A stretch of DNA of 64,000 nt, taken from contig NZ_CADDWJ010000001.1 in assembly GCF_902809855.1 (NCBI RefSeq), forward strand, positions 434,001-498,000, given 5' to 3'. Of the stretch, positions 56,983 through 64,000 are shown in pieces (position 1 is the stretch's first letter; the number at the start of each line of letters is the position of its first letter). Below the pieces are notes generated by a model. It was not told the origin of the DNA and made no database searches. It saw only the letters and a program-made list of their open reading frames with translations. The position numbers were made by a program, and so were the translations under genes. This DNA comes from Acinetobacter sp. Marseille-Q1618 (GTDB lineage: Bacteria > Pseudomonadota > Gammaproteobacteria > Pseudomonadales > Moraxellaceae).

Positions 56983-57726
56983 ATGAGTTTTAACAATAAA
57001 GTAGTGATCGTAACAGGTGGTGCAAGTGGGATTGGCTTAGCAACGGTAAAGTCATTCTGCAAAAATGGCGCTAAAGTAGTTATTGCCGATTTAAGTCAGC
57101 ATGGACAAACAGTGAGTGATGAACTTAATCAACAAGGTTTTACCACCAGTTATTTCCAAATAGATGTACGCAACGAACAAGAAAATAAAGCCTTAATCCA
57201 ACACACAGTGGATACATTTTCTGGTCTCGATATTGTCTTTGCCAATGCTGGTGTGGCGATGGATGCGCCAATTGACCAGTTACCCGTAGATCGCTGGCAA
57301 AAAACCATAGATATTAACTTAACAGCAGTGTATTTACTGGATAAATATGCCATTGAATATTGGCTAGCAGAAAATAAACAAGGCGTGATTGTGAATTGTG
57401 GTTCAATCCATAGTTGGGTCGGCAAAAAGGGTGTAACAGCATATGCTGCAGCGAAAGCTGGTGTAAAACTACTCACCCAAACACTTGCTATCGATTATGC
57501 AGCCAAAGGAATACGTATTAATGCCGTATGTCCAGGGTATATTGATACGCCATTGTTGAGTGCGGCGGATGAACGCCAAAAAGAAACACTCGCTAAATTG
57601 CATCCAATTGGACGCTTAGGTCAGCCTGAAGAAGTTGCAAATGTTGTTCTATTTCTTGCAAGTGATGAGGCTTCTTTTGTAAATGGTACAGCGATCTTAG
57701 TAGATGGTGGTTATACTGCTCAATAA
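56983..57726 (+). CDS. SDR-family NAD(P)-dependent oxidoreductase
   Basis: This 247-aa classical short-chain dehydrogenase has the cofactor motif TGGASGIG (about 10-17), acidic IADLS after strand 2 (suggesting NAD preference), NAG in FANAGVA, catalytic Ser in VNCGSIHSW, and YAAAK. The VCPGYIDTPLL and C-terminal FVNGTAILVDGGY blocks are complete. ATG 56983 has AGGA 8 nt upstream and is preferred to ATG 56974, where the SD would overlap the codon. Substrate cannot be told; 3-hydroxybutyrate-type or sugar alcohols are common in this subgroup. Monocistronic. Confidence 0.9.
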   Translation: MSFNNKVVIVTGGASGIGLATVKSFCKNGAKVVIADLSQHGQTVSDELNQQGFTTSYFQIDVRNEQENKALIQHTVDTFSGLDIVFANAGVAMDAPIDQLPVDRWQKTIDINLTAVYLLDKYAIEYWLAENKQGVIVNCGSIHSWVGKKGVTAYAAAKAGVKLLTQTLAIDYAAKGIRINAVCPGYIDTPLLSAADERQKETLAKLHPIGRLGQPEEVANVVLFLASDEASFVNGTAILVDGGYTAQ

Positions 57727-57748
57727 AGTAAACAAACCATAGTTGTAA

Positions 57749-57780
57749 TTAGCACAGCTAGATATATGTATCTGTGCTAA
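57749..57780 (+). terminator. Probable terminator after the SDR gene
   Basis: TTAGCACAG / CTGTGCTAA, 9-bp perfect stem with a 14-nt loop, then a T-rich ATTTATTTT stretch. It lies between convergent genes. Confidence 0.65.
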
Positions 57781-57850
57781 TGCTTCATTTATTTTAAAAT
57801 CAGAAAAATTAAAAACTTATAACAGAACGATGATTATGAAAAATTGAAAG

Positions 57851-58336
57851 TTATTCAATCATCAACAAATCTGCGCTATTTGCTAACTTTAAAGGTCTTA
57901 ACGCAAAAATAGAGCGTGTATGACGTATGCCTTTCATTGAGTATAAATTTTTCCGTAAAAAACGCTCATAATGCTCTGCATTTTTTACTGCAACTTTCAC
58001 CAAATAATCATAATCACCTGTGACTAAATGCGCTTCAACAACTTCAGGCATATTGGCAAGGGCATGACTAAACTCATCTAAAATTTCATCATCATGTCGT
58101 TCAAGTGTAATTTCAATAAAAAATAACTCATTAATACCTAAGGCTTTCGGATTAATATTTGCGGTATAACCATCAATAATATGGGCATTTTCCAAACGCT
58201 TTAAACGAGTCCAACACGGGGAAGTCGACAGATTTACCTTTTCAGCCAGTTCGGTCACACTCAACCGACCATCTTTACGAAGCTCAGATAAAATTTTTCG
58301 ATCAATACGATCAAGTTGGTAAAGAGAATCAGTCAT
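57851..58336 (-). CDS. Lrp/AsnC-family transcriptional regulator
   Basis: This 161-aa DNA-binding protein has an N-terminal helix-turn-helix (LDRIDRKILSELRKDGRLSVTELAEKVNLSTSPCWTRLKRLE, about 8-49). The C-terminal RAM/AsnC domain reads INELFFIEITLERHDDEI and VEAHLVTGDYDYLVKVAV. Family members form octamers and respond to amino acids. It is not paired with an obvious target: the convergent SDR and the GGDEF gene on the other side are candidates only by position. Start ATG 58336; SD weak. Confidence 0.92.
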   Translation of the reverse strand: MTDSLYQLDRIDRKILSELRKDGRLSVTELAEKVNLSTSPCWTRLKRLENAHIIDGYTANINPKALGINELFFIEITLERHDDEILDEFSHALANMPEVVEAHLVTGDYDYLVKVAVKNAEHYERFLRKNLYSMKGIRHTRSIFALRPLKLANSADLLMIE

Positions 58337-58549
58337 GACAAATTAAATGATATTTCAATTAAAAAAAAGCTTATAACACTATGCTCAATGATGAAATGCA
58401 AAACAACAAATCTCTGTCAGTTTGCTGTAAAAAGCAGCATTAAACACGCGAAAGTTTGAAACCTGTCAAACAACTCTACTGAAAGTAACTATACAAAAAA
58501 TAAAATTATTTTTAGAATAAAATTATCTCCAAATTCTACCTTTTAGAAT

Positions 58550-59575
58550 ATGCCGAAAACCAAACAGCCTACCCAAAAACAACTGATGGCAGTTATTCAA
58601 ACTCAAACTGCGATTGCTAAACTTGGTTTAGATTTAAATGCCGTCATGACATTGGTGGCGGAACAAGCCCAACTGATCACAAAAGCAAAAGGGGCAGTGG
58701 TCGAGTTAGCCGAAGATGGGGAAATGGTTTATCGTGCTGTATCAGGCGGGGCAGCGCATTTGCTTGGCTTACGTTTAAATCAAGAAAACAGTTTGTCGGG
58801 ATTATGTGTCGCAGAAAATAAAATTTTATATTGTGAAGACAGTGAACTTGATGAGCGTGTAGATAAAGTTGCTTGTCGAAAAGTTGGATTACGTTCGATG
58901 GCAGTGGTTCCACTGATTCATTGTGGTGATGCGATTGGTGTTCTCAAAATTTATGCAGAACAAGTCTCCGCATTTAAAGAAGGTGATCTACAACTTTTAA
59001 CCTTAATGTCGGAGCTGATTGCGGCAGCGATGTATCATGCCACTCGATTTGGCGCACATGAGCTCTATAAGCTTGCTACAAAAGATCAGCTCACAGGATT
59101 GGCAAATCGAGCATTGTTTTTGGATTGTTTGCGTCAAGGATTACTTACAGCCAAACAAAATAATAAAAAATTAGGTGTTTTAATGATCGATATGGATGGT
59201 CTAAAACGGATCAATGATGAATATGGGCATCGCTTGGGGGATGCTGCACTCAAAGAAATTGCTGAGCGCATAAAAAAATCTACACGACACGATGACTTGG
59301 TCGCACGTTTAGGTGGTGATGAGTTTGCTGTGATTTTATCTTCAGTGGAAAATCAAGAGCTAGCAAAAACTGCTATGAATCGTATTTCTGAAGCCTGTGG
59401 CTTACCTTTTGTATTTGAAAATGTTGATTTAAAAATTGGTGCAAGTTTAGGCTTGGCAATTTTTCCGAAAGATGCAGAAGGTGTAGATCAGTTAATCGAG
59501 TGCGCAGATTTAAATATGTATGAAGATAAGCGTGAGAGAAAATCAGTTCAAATTGAAAAGCAAAACAATAATTAA
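58550..59575 (+). CDS. GAF-GGDEF diguanylate cyclase
   Basis: This 341-aa soluble enzyme is predicted to make c-di-GMP. The N-terminal GAF sensor domain (about 22-165; LCVAENKILYCEDSELDERV, MAVVPLIHCGDAIGVLKIYA) has no membrane segment. The GGDEF domain (about 178-335) has the active motif GGDEF at about 255-259 and an intact inhibitory I-site RHDD five residues before it. This suggests an active cyclase with product inhibition. SD is unclear before ATG 58550. With adhesins in the same region a role in attachment is tempting, but it is 23 kb away. Confidence 0.92.
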   Translation: MPKTKQPTQKQLMAVIQTQTAIAKLGLDLNAVMTLVAEQAQLITKAKGAVVELAEDGEMVYRAVSGGAAHLLGLRLNQENSLSGLCVAENKILYCEDSELDERVDKVACRKVGLRSMAVVPLIHCGDAIGVLKIYAEQVSAFKEGDLQLLTLMSELIAAAMYHATRFGAHELYKLATKDQLTGLANRALFLDCLRQGLLTAKQNNKKLGVLMIDMDGLKRINDEYGHRLGDAALKEIAERIKKSTRHDDLVARLGGDEFAVILSSVENQELAKTAMNRISEACGLPFVFENVDLKIGASLGLAIFPKDAEGVDQLIECADLNMYEDKRERKSVQIEKQNNN

Positions 59576-59919
59576 TTGTATATTTTCAATAGTGTAAGTA
59601 AAAATTTATTAGATTTTAATTAGGCATGCTTAAATTTTTCATTCTTTTACTGAAAAATAGAGGTTAACCAGTGTCTTAAAGCAGAGAGTTGATAAATATT
59701 TTCTTTAAGCTTTTATATAAAGAAAAATTTTTTCAAAAATAACTAAAATTAAGCTGAAATAAGAAAAACATTTTAAGCTGAATTTGCCTAAAATAAACCT
59801 ATTCAATCAAAGACATTTGGGAGACTGGCTTTGATTCTGCGGACAGTATCTTTAGCGGAAGGGTGCCTTTAAAGATACTGTCCGCAACTTAGTTTAAATA
59901 TGTATTCAATGCCAACTAT
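59576..59919. other. Gap with a large perfect inverted repeat
   Basis: 344 bp between convergent genes. The left part is A/T-rich with no gene. The right part carries a 17-bp perfect inverted repeat (59838-59854 / 59870-59886) around a 15-nt loop, with GC-rich ends (TGCGGACAG). No U run follows on either strand, so it is not a standard terminator. Confidence 0.6.
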
Positions 59920-61278
59920 TTACCTCACATTCGCTTTTTTCTGCTTTAACCAATAAGCAAAACTTAAACAAATAATCCAAACGGGAATCAATAAAACTGC
60001 AATACGCATATCAGGCGTCAGCCACATAATCGCTAAGATACCAAACATAAAAGCAATACAAATATAATTACTGAGTGGATAAGCAATCGCAGGGAAAAGT
60101 GTTGTTTTACTAAGACTCTGCATTTTTTGTTTAAATTTTAAATGCGTACATGCCAGCATCATCCAATTAATAACGATTGCTGATACCACCAAACTCATCA
60201 GTAATTTAAAAGCCTTTTCTGGGAAAATATAATTCAGCACAACGCAAATTAAAGTCACTAAGGCAGAACTTAAAATCGCAGCATAAGGAATCCCGCGTTG
60301 ATTAATTTTACGTAAAAATTTGGGTGCATTACCTTGTTCTGCAAGTCCGAGCAACATGCGACTCGTGCCATAACTTGTGCCGTTATAAACCGAAATTGCA
60401 GCAGTTAAAACCACAAAATTTAAAATGGTCGCCACGCCCTGACTTCCCAATGAATCAAAAATTAGCACAAATGGACTACCACCTTCTGCAATTTGATTCC
60501 AAGGAAATAAAGACAACAAAACGACGATCGTCAACACATAAAACAATAGAACACGATAGACGATTTGATTCACCGCTTTAGGAATGGTCTTGCTTGGATT
60601 TTTGGTTTCTGCTGCAGCGATCCCGACCAATTCAATGCCACCAAATGAAAACATGATAATCGCCATAGCCATGACTAAACCAGTTAATCCATTGGGGAAA
60701 AAGCCACCTAATGCCCATAAGTTGGAGATGGAGGCAGTTTCACCTGCATGACCACTTGCTAAAAGCCACGCACCAAAGCCAATCATGCCAATAATTGCCA
60801 CGATTTTAATGATGGAAAATAGAAACTCCATTTCCCCAAAGACTTTGACGTGCGTTAAATTAATCGCATTGATTAATAAAAAGAAAGCCAGTGCAGACAC
60901 CCAAGTTGGGATGTCAGGCCACCAATATTGCACATATAAACCGATGGCGCTAAGTTCTGCCATACACACTAAAATGTTGAGTACCCAATAGTTCCAACCT
61001 GACATAAAGCCTGCAAATGGACTCCAAAACTTATAAGCAAAATAGCTAAACGAGCCACTTACAGGTTCTTCAACCACCATTTCACCGAGTTGGCGCATCA
61101 TAAAAAAGGCGATTAAACCCGCAATGGCATAACCTAAAATGACTGAAGGGCCAGCAAGTTTAATGGTTTGTGAAATTCCAAGAAAAAGTCCAGTCCCGAT
61201 TGATCCGCCCAAAGCGATTAGTTGAATGTGGCGGTTACTTAAGCCATGTTTAAGTTGGCTTTGCTTTTGCGATGACAT
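59920..61278 (-). CDS. AAT-family amino acid permease (APC superfamily)
   Basis: This 452-aa inner-membrane protein has about 12 helices. The N-terminal LSNRHIQLIALGGSIGTGLFLG and LGEMVVEEPVSGSFSYFAYKFW are the signatures of AroP/CycA/ProY-type proton-coupled amino acid importers. The segment MFSFGGIELVGIAAAETKNPSKTIPKAVNQ is also typical. Which amino acid it carries is not visible from motifs. No regulator or catabolic gene is adjacent. Divergent from the K+ channel gene. Confidence 0.92.
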   Translation of the reverse strand: MSSQKQSQLKHGLSNRHIQLIALGGSIGTGLFLGISQTIKLAGPSVILGYAIAGLIAFFMMRQLGEMVVEEPVSGSFSYFAYKFWSPFAGFMSGWNYWVLNILVCMAELSAIGLYVQYWWPDIPTWVSALAFFLLINAINLTHVKVFGEMEFLFSIIKIVAIIGMIGFGAWLLASGHAGETASISNLWALGGFFPNGLTGLVMAMAIIMFSFGGIELVGIAAAETKNPSKTIPKAVNQIVYRVLLFYVLTIVVLLSLFPWNQIAEGGSPFVLIFDSLGSQGVATILNFVVLTAAISVYNGTSYGTSRMLLGLAEQGNAPKFLRKINQRGIPYAAILSSALVTLICVVLNYIFPEKAFKLLMSLVVSAIVINWMMLACTHLKFKQKMQSLSKTTLFPAIAYPLSNYICIAFMFGILAIMWLTPDMRIAVLLIPVWIICLSFAYWLKQKKANVR

Positions 61279-61516
61279 AAATGATCCATTTATGTAAAAG
61301 GTGAGAAAGACAGCGAAGGCTGAAAAATAAGTGAGGGTTACTATAATAAAAATTTATGTATAAATGAAATTTAATTTATGAATATTCAGTATGGGGAATG
61401 ATAAAAGTCTAAAAAGCAAAAGTTATGTATAACTTTTTTTAAAAAAATAACTAAAAAATTTAAAGATATATTCTAAGGTATTAACATTAACCCACCGAAA
61501 AAACACAGCATCAGAC

Positions 61517-62500
61517 ATGAGACTAAGCGCTTGGTACACACTACGTAAATTTGTTTATAACAATTTACATGACGATGAATATGAAACTAAGTTTAGTCGA
61601 GCGATTAACTTTTTACTGATTTTTTTAATTATTGGTAATGTTATTGCAGTGCTATTAGAGTCGATGAATGACATCTATAAACTGTATAAATTCTATTTTG
61701 ATACCTTTGAAAATATTTCGATTGTGGTTTTTACCGTAGAATATATTTTAAGGTTTTGGAGTGTGGTTGAAAAAGAACCTTTTGTGCCTGAGTGGAAGCA
61801 GCGTTGGAACTATGTAACCAGTGGTGCTGCAATTATCGACTTATTGGCAATTTTACCTGCTTATCTCAACTTCTTTGTGCATATCGACCTACGTTTCTTA
61901 CGTATTTTACGTCTGCTACGGCTGTTAAAACTAACACGTTATTTTGTCTCCTTACAGATTTTATTACGTGTGATTGAACGTGAAAAGGGTTCATTTCAAG
62001 CAGTTATTTTTATTTTATTGATTATGATTGTGATGGCAGCAGCAGGTATTTATGTGGTTGAAAGTCGCATACAACCCGACGTTTTTAGCTCTATTCCTGC
62101 GTCTATGTGGTGGGCGGTAGTAACTTTGACAACGGTAGGCTATGGGGATGTAACGCCAGTCACGCCTTTGGGACGTTTTCTCGGCGCATTAATTACCATA
62201 CTTGGGGTGGGTTTGGCGGCTTTACCTGCAGGTATTTTGGCAAATGGTTTAGCCAATGAATTAGAGCAAAGAAAACAACAGCTTGAATTAAAATTTCGAG
62301 ATTTATTAGCAAGTTGTGAAATCGACATTATTGACGATGAAGAGAAAATAGAAGATATCCGTAGGGAGGTCGGTTTATCTTCTGAACAAACCCGAGATAT
62401 TATTTTGCAACTTATCCGTGAACGTAAAGAAGAAGCTTTACAGCGTGAAAAGAATAAATATTGTTTTTGCCCAAATTGTGGGCATAAACTGCCTGAATAA
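61517..62500 (+). CDS. Voltage-gated potassium channel
   Basis: This 327-aa inner-membrane channel has helices S1-S4 (about 28-155), with arginine-rich S4 in RFLRILRLLRLLKLTRYF. The pore loop carries the selectivity filter TVGYGD (about 206-211), and S6 ends near AGILANGL. The soluble C-terminus (about 250-327) is Glu/Lys-rich and finishes with a zinc-ribbon-like CFCPNCGHKLPE, which is unusual for a bacterial channel. Only two paired cysteines (C-x-C-x-x-C) are present, so a half-site or dimer site is likely. It should set K+ flow and membrane potential. SD before 61517 is weak. Confidence 0.9.
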   Translation: MRLSAWYTLRKFVYNNLHDDEYETKFSRAINFLLIFLIIGNVIAVLLESMNDIYKLYKFYFDTFENISIVVFTVEYILRFWSVVEKEPFVPEWKQRWNYVTSGAAIIDLLAILPAYLNFFVHIDLRFLRILRLLRLLKLTRYFVSLQILLRVIEREKGSFQAVIFILLIMIVMAAAGIYVVESRIQPDVFSSIPASMWWAVVTLTTVGYGDVTPVTPLGRFLGALITILGVGLAALPAGILANGLANELEQRKQQLELKFRDLLASCEIDIIDDEEKIEDIRREVGLSSEQTRDIILQLIRERKEEALQREKNKYCFCPNCGHKLPE

Positions 62501-62738
62501 AATTGAATCAATCACAATACATATCGCACACGACTTGTTTGTATATTCTTCATGAGAAGACCAATGTATGAAAATGTAGTGTTGCGATATAGCAGAGCGT
62601 CATTAAGCTTGAAAATATTTAATAGATTTTTAGCAAAAATAATTTTCAGATTGCTTTAAATTTGAGTACTCCTTTTGCTTTCAGTAAGTAGAAGTTTAGG
62701 AAGAGTTTTTTATTTAAATTTTCCTGAAACGGATATAT

Positions 62739-63200
62739 TTAAGAAAGTCCAATAATAATGGATAAAATCCCTGCTGCGATCAGCGGACCAACTGGGACAC
62801 CACGTAAAATTGCCACACCTGCAACAGTTCCGATCAAGAGCCCTGCGACAATATTAGGCTGATTACTCATGAGTTTCACTCCGCGACCACCGAGCCAAGC
62901 GACCAATACGCCTACTGCAATTGCCAGTAGTGATTTCCAACTGAGAAAAGATTTTAAAATGGCATCACCGGGGATTTTACCGCTGGCTATCGGAGTGAGT
63001 ACGCTAATGGTTAAAATGATAATACCAATATTTAAGCCATGATTTTGCAATAGATAAAAATATTCATTGAGGGGAGTAATACGAAATACGATCAGTACTG
63101 CAGCAGCAATCGTCACCGCACTATTATGACTAAAGATACCACATGCCAATAAAACCAAAAGTACGATTAAATTTAAGTCGAGATGTGATACAAAATTCAT
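62739..63200 (-). CDS. DUF441/UPF0756 membrane protein
   Basis: This 153-aa inner-membrane protein has four to five helices and matches the YeaL-type UPF0756 family: [30 protein letters not shown] near the start, [19 protein letters not shown], and [22 protein letters not shown] at the end. The start at 63200 (MNFVSHLDL) gives the usual length; the frame runs upstream to 63293, but those residues do not look like the family. Function is unknown. It is divergent from rsuA, 141 bp away. Confidence 0.88.
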   Translation of the reverse strand: MNFVSHLDLNLIVLLVLLACGIFSHNSAVTIAAAVLIVFRITPLNEYFYLLQNHGLNIGIIILTISVLTPIASGKIPGDAILKSFLSWKSLLAIAVGVLVAWLGGRGVKLMSNQPNIVAGLLIGTVAGVAILRGVPVGPLIAAGILSIIIGLS

Positions 63201-63341
63201 AGTTGAAATGCGGTAGCGTGATGAGAGAAGATGAATAGTATAACGATATTCGCTGCATAAGCCGAATCCTGAGCCAAGGGCACACAAAAGCAATAGATTC
63301 CGCTACAATGGCTGGCTTGATCAATATGTGGGTAGCGCATC

Positions 63342-64000
63342 ATGCTATTGGAAAAAATTTTACAGTCTCAAGGTTTTGGAAGTCGTAAGCATTGCCAGCA
63401 ATTGATCAAAAATGGTGCTGTAAGTATAGATGGGCAAGTTATCACAGATTTAAAATTTAAAATCTCTGAACAACAATTAAAATTTCAGGTGTTTTCAAAA
63501 GAATATCAATATCGAAAGCATGTCTATTTAGCACTGAATAAACCCCAAAATTATGAATGCTCACATCAAGCAACCCATCACTTTAGTGTTTTCGATTTAC
63601 TTGATGAATGCTTGTTAAATCGAGGCGTACAGTGCATTGGACGCTTAGACCAAGATACGACAGGTATGTTATTACTAACCGATGATGGTCAGTTTTTACA
63701 GGCTTTAACCCATCCGAAAAAACATGTCCCCAAAGTATATCTGGTAGAAACCGCTGATCCGATTAGCCAAGTCCAAATAGAACAGCTTTTGCAAGGGGTG
63801 GAGTTACGCAACGAGAAAGGTATTTACGCTGCAAGTCAGGTTGAAAAATTAGCAGAGTATCAATTGTTTTTAACGATTCATCAAGGCATTTATCATCAAG
63901 TTAAACGGATGTTGGCTGCGGTTGGAAATAAAGTGCTGAAGTTACATCGCCAGCAAGTAGGGTTACTAGATTTAGGGCGGTTAGAACAAGGGCAATATCT
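63342..64000 (+). CDS. rsuA: 16S rRNA pseudouridine(516) synthase (partial at right edge)
   Basis: An open frame from ATG 63342 (MLLEKILQSQGFGSRKHCQQ) runs off the window, so the C-terminus is missing. About 219 residues are visible. The S4-like RNA-binding domain comes first. The catalytic block GRLDQDTTGMLLLTDDGQF (Asp after RL) and the family's HPKKHVPKVYLVE, then GIYHQVKRMLAAVGNKV, follow. These match RsuA, which makes pseudouridine 516 in 16S rRNA, more closely than RluB/E/F. SD before the ATG is not clear. Confidence 0.88.
   Translation, partial: MLLEKILQSQGFGSRKHCQQLIKNGAVSIDGQVITDLKFKISEQQLKFQVFSKEYQYRKHVYLALNKPQNYECSHQATHHFSVFDLLDECLLNRGVQCIGRLDQDTTGMLLLTDDGQFLQALTHPKKHVPKVYLVETADPISQVQIEQLLQGVELRNEKGIYAASQVEKLAEYQLFLTIHQGIYHQVKRMLAAVGNKVLKLHRQQVGLLDLGRLEQGQY

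Noticed and set aside
63201..63293. N-terminal extension of the DUF441 protein
   Set aside because: The added 31 residues are Cys/Ser/Arg-rich and unlike the family; the ATG at 63200 gives the normal length and hydrophobic start.
1..64000. tRNA, rRNA or riboswitch genes
   Set aside because: No cloverleaf, rRNA-like or recognised riboswitch sequence was found by reading; a covariance search would be needed to exclude small RNAs.

Overview
The window is chromosomal DNA of a gammaproteobacterium, most likely Acinetobacter. The base composition is AT-rich (roughly 60% or more by eye). The gene set fits that genus: acnB, ahpF, trmB, coq7, a TamA/TamB pair, a DUF4291 protein, a giant trimeric autotransporter adhesin, a type I-F CRISPR array and a GlyGly-CTERM nuclease. 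No rRNA, tRNA or intact insertion sequence was seen.

Layout. (1) 1-6.6 kb: the tail of an unidentified gene, a membrane class III adenylate cyclase, a classical autotransporter with a Pro/Thr repeat linker, and a PF11397-like glycosyltransferase directly downstream of it. (2) 6.7-13.6 kb: an integrase stub with arm-like repeats against the 5' end of dusB, then DUF4291, DinB-like, nitronate monooxygenase, a radical SAM / TIGR03915 DNA-metabolism pair and a VIT1-type transporter. (3) 13.7-18.6 kb: an Ala-rich lipoprotein, ahpF, two small Roadblock/LC7-like proteins without a GTPase, DUF1653 and trmB. (4) 18.8-35.2 kb: an ExeM/NucH secreted nuclease, a histidine kinase / LuxR-type regulator pair, and divergently an 11-kb trimeric autotransporter gene (about 3,690 aa). 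That protein has YadA-type heads carrying about 12 copies of an inserted module, a YDD/neck stalk, a collagen-like tract and a YadA anchor. (5) 35.5-45 kb: coq7, an LplT/Aas-like MFS gene, then tamA-tamB. (6) 45.1-47.7 kb: a type I-F CRISPR array of 44 identical repeats and 43 spacers, with its leader on the right and no cas genes in the window. (7) 48-64 kb: a Baeyer-Villiger-type monooxygenase behind operator-like palindromes, a lipoprotein, a Sel1 protein, acnB, a solitary OLD-family ATPase/TOPRIM nuclease, an SDR enzyme, an Lrp regulator, a GAF-GGDEF cyclase, an amino acid permease, a voltage-gated K+ channel, DUF441 and the start of rsuA.

Three themes connect the genes. The first is surface display: two ESPR-bearing autotransporters, a likely modifying glycosyltransferase, a candidate controlling two-component system and the TamAB assembly machinery lie within 45 kb. 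The second is defence: the CRISPR array, the OLD nuclease and the integrase scar. The third is signalling: cAMP, c-di-GMP and Roadblock proteins. The observations I rate highest are the recurrent module inside the adhesin heads, the autotransporter/glycosyltransferase pair, the CRISPR leader with a consensus IHF site and a duplicated 61-bp unit, and the OLD gene whose only SD-like sequence lies in the terminator stem of acnB.
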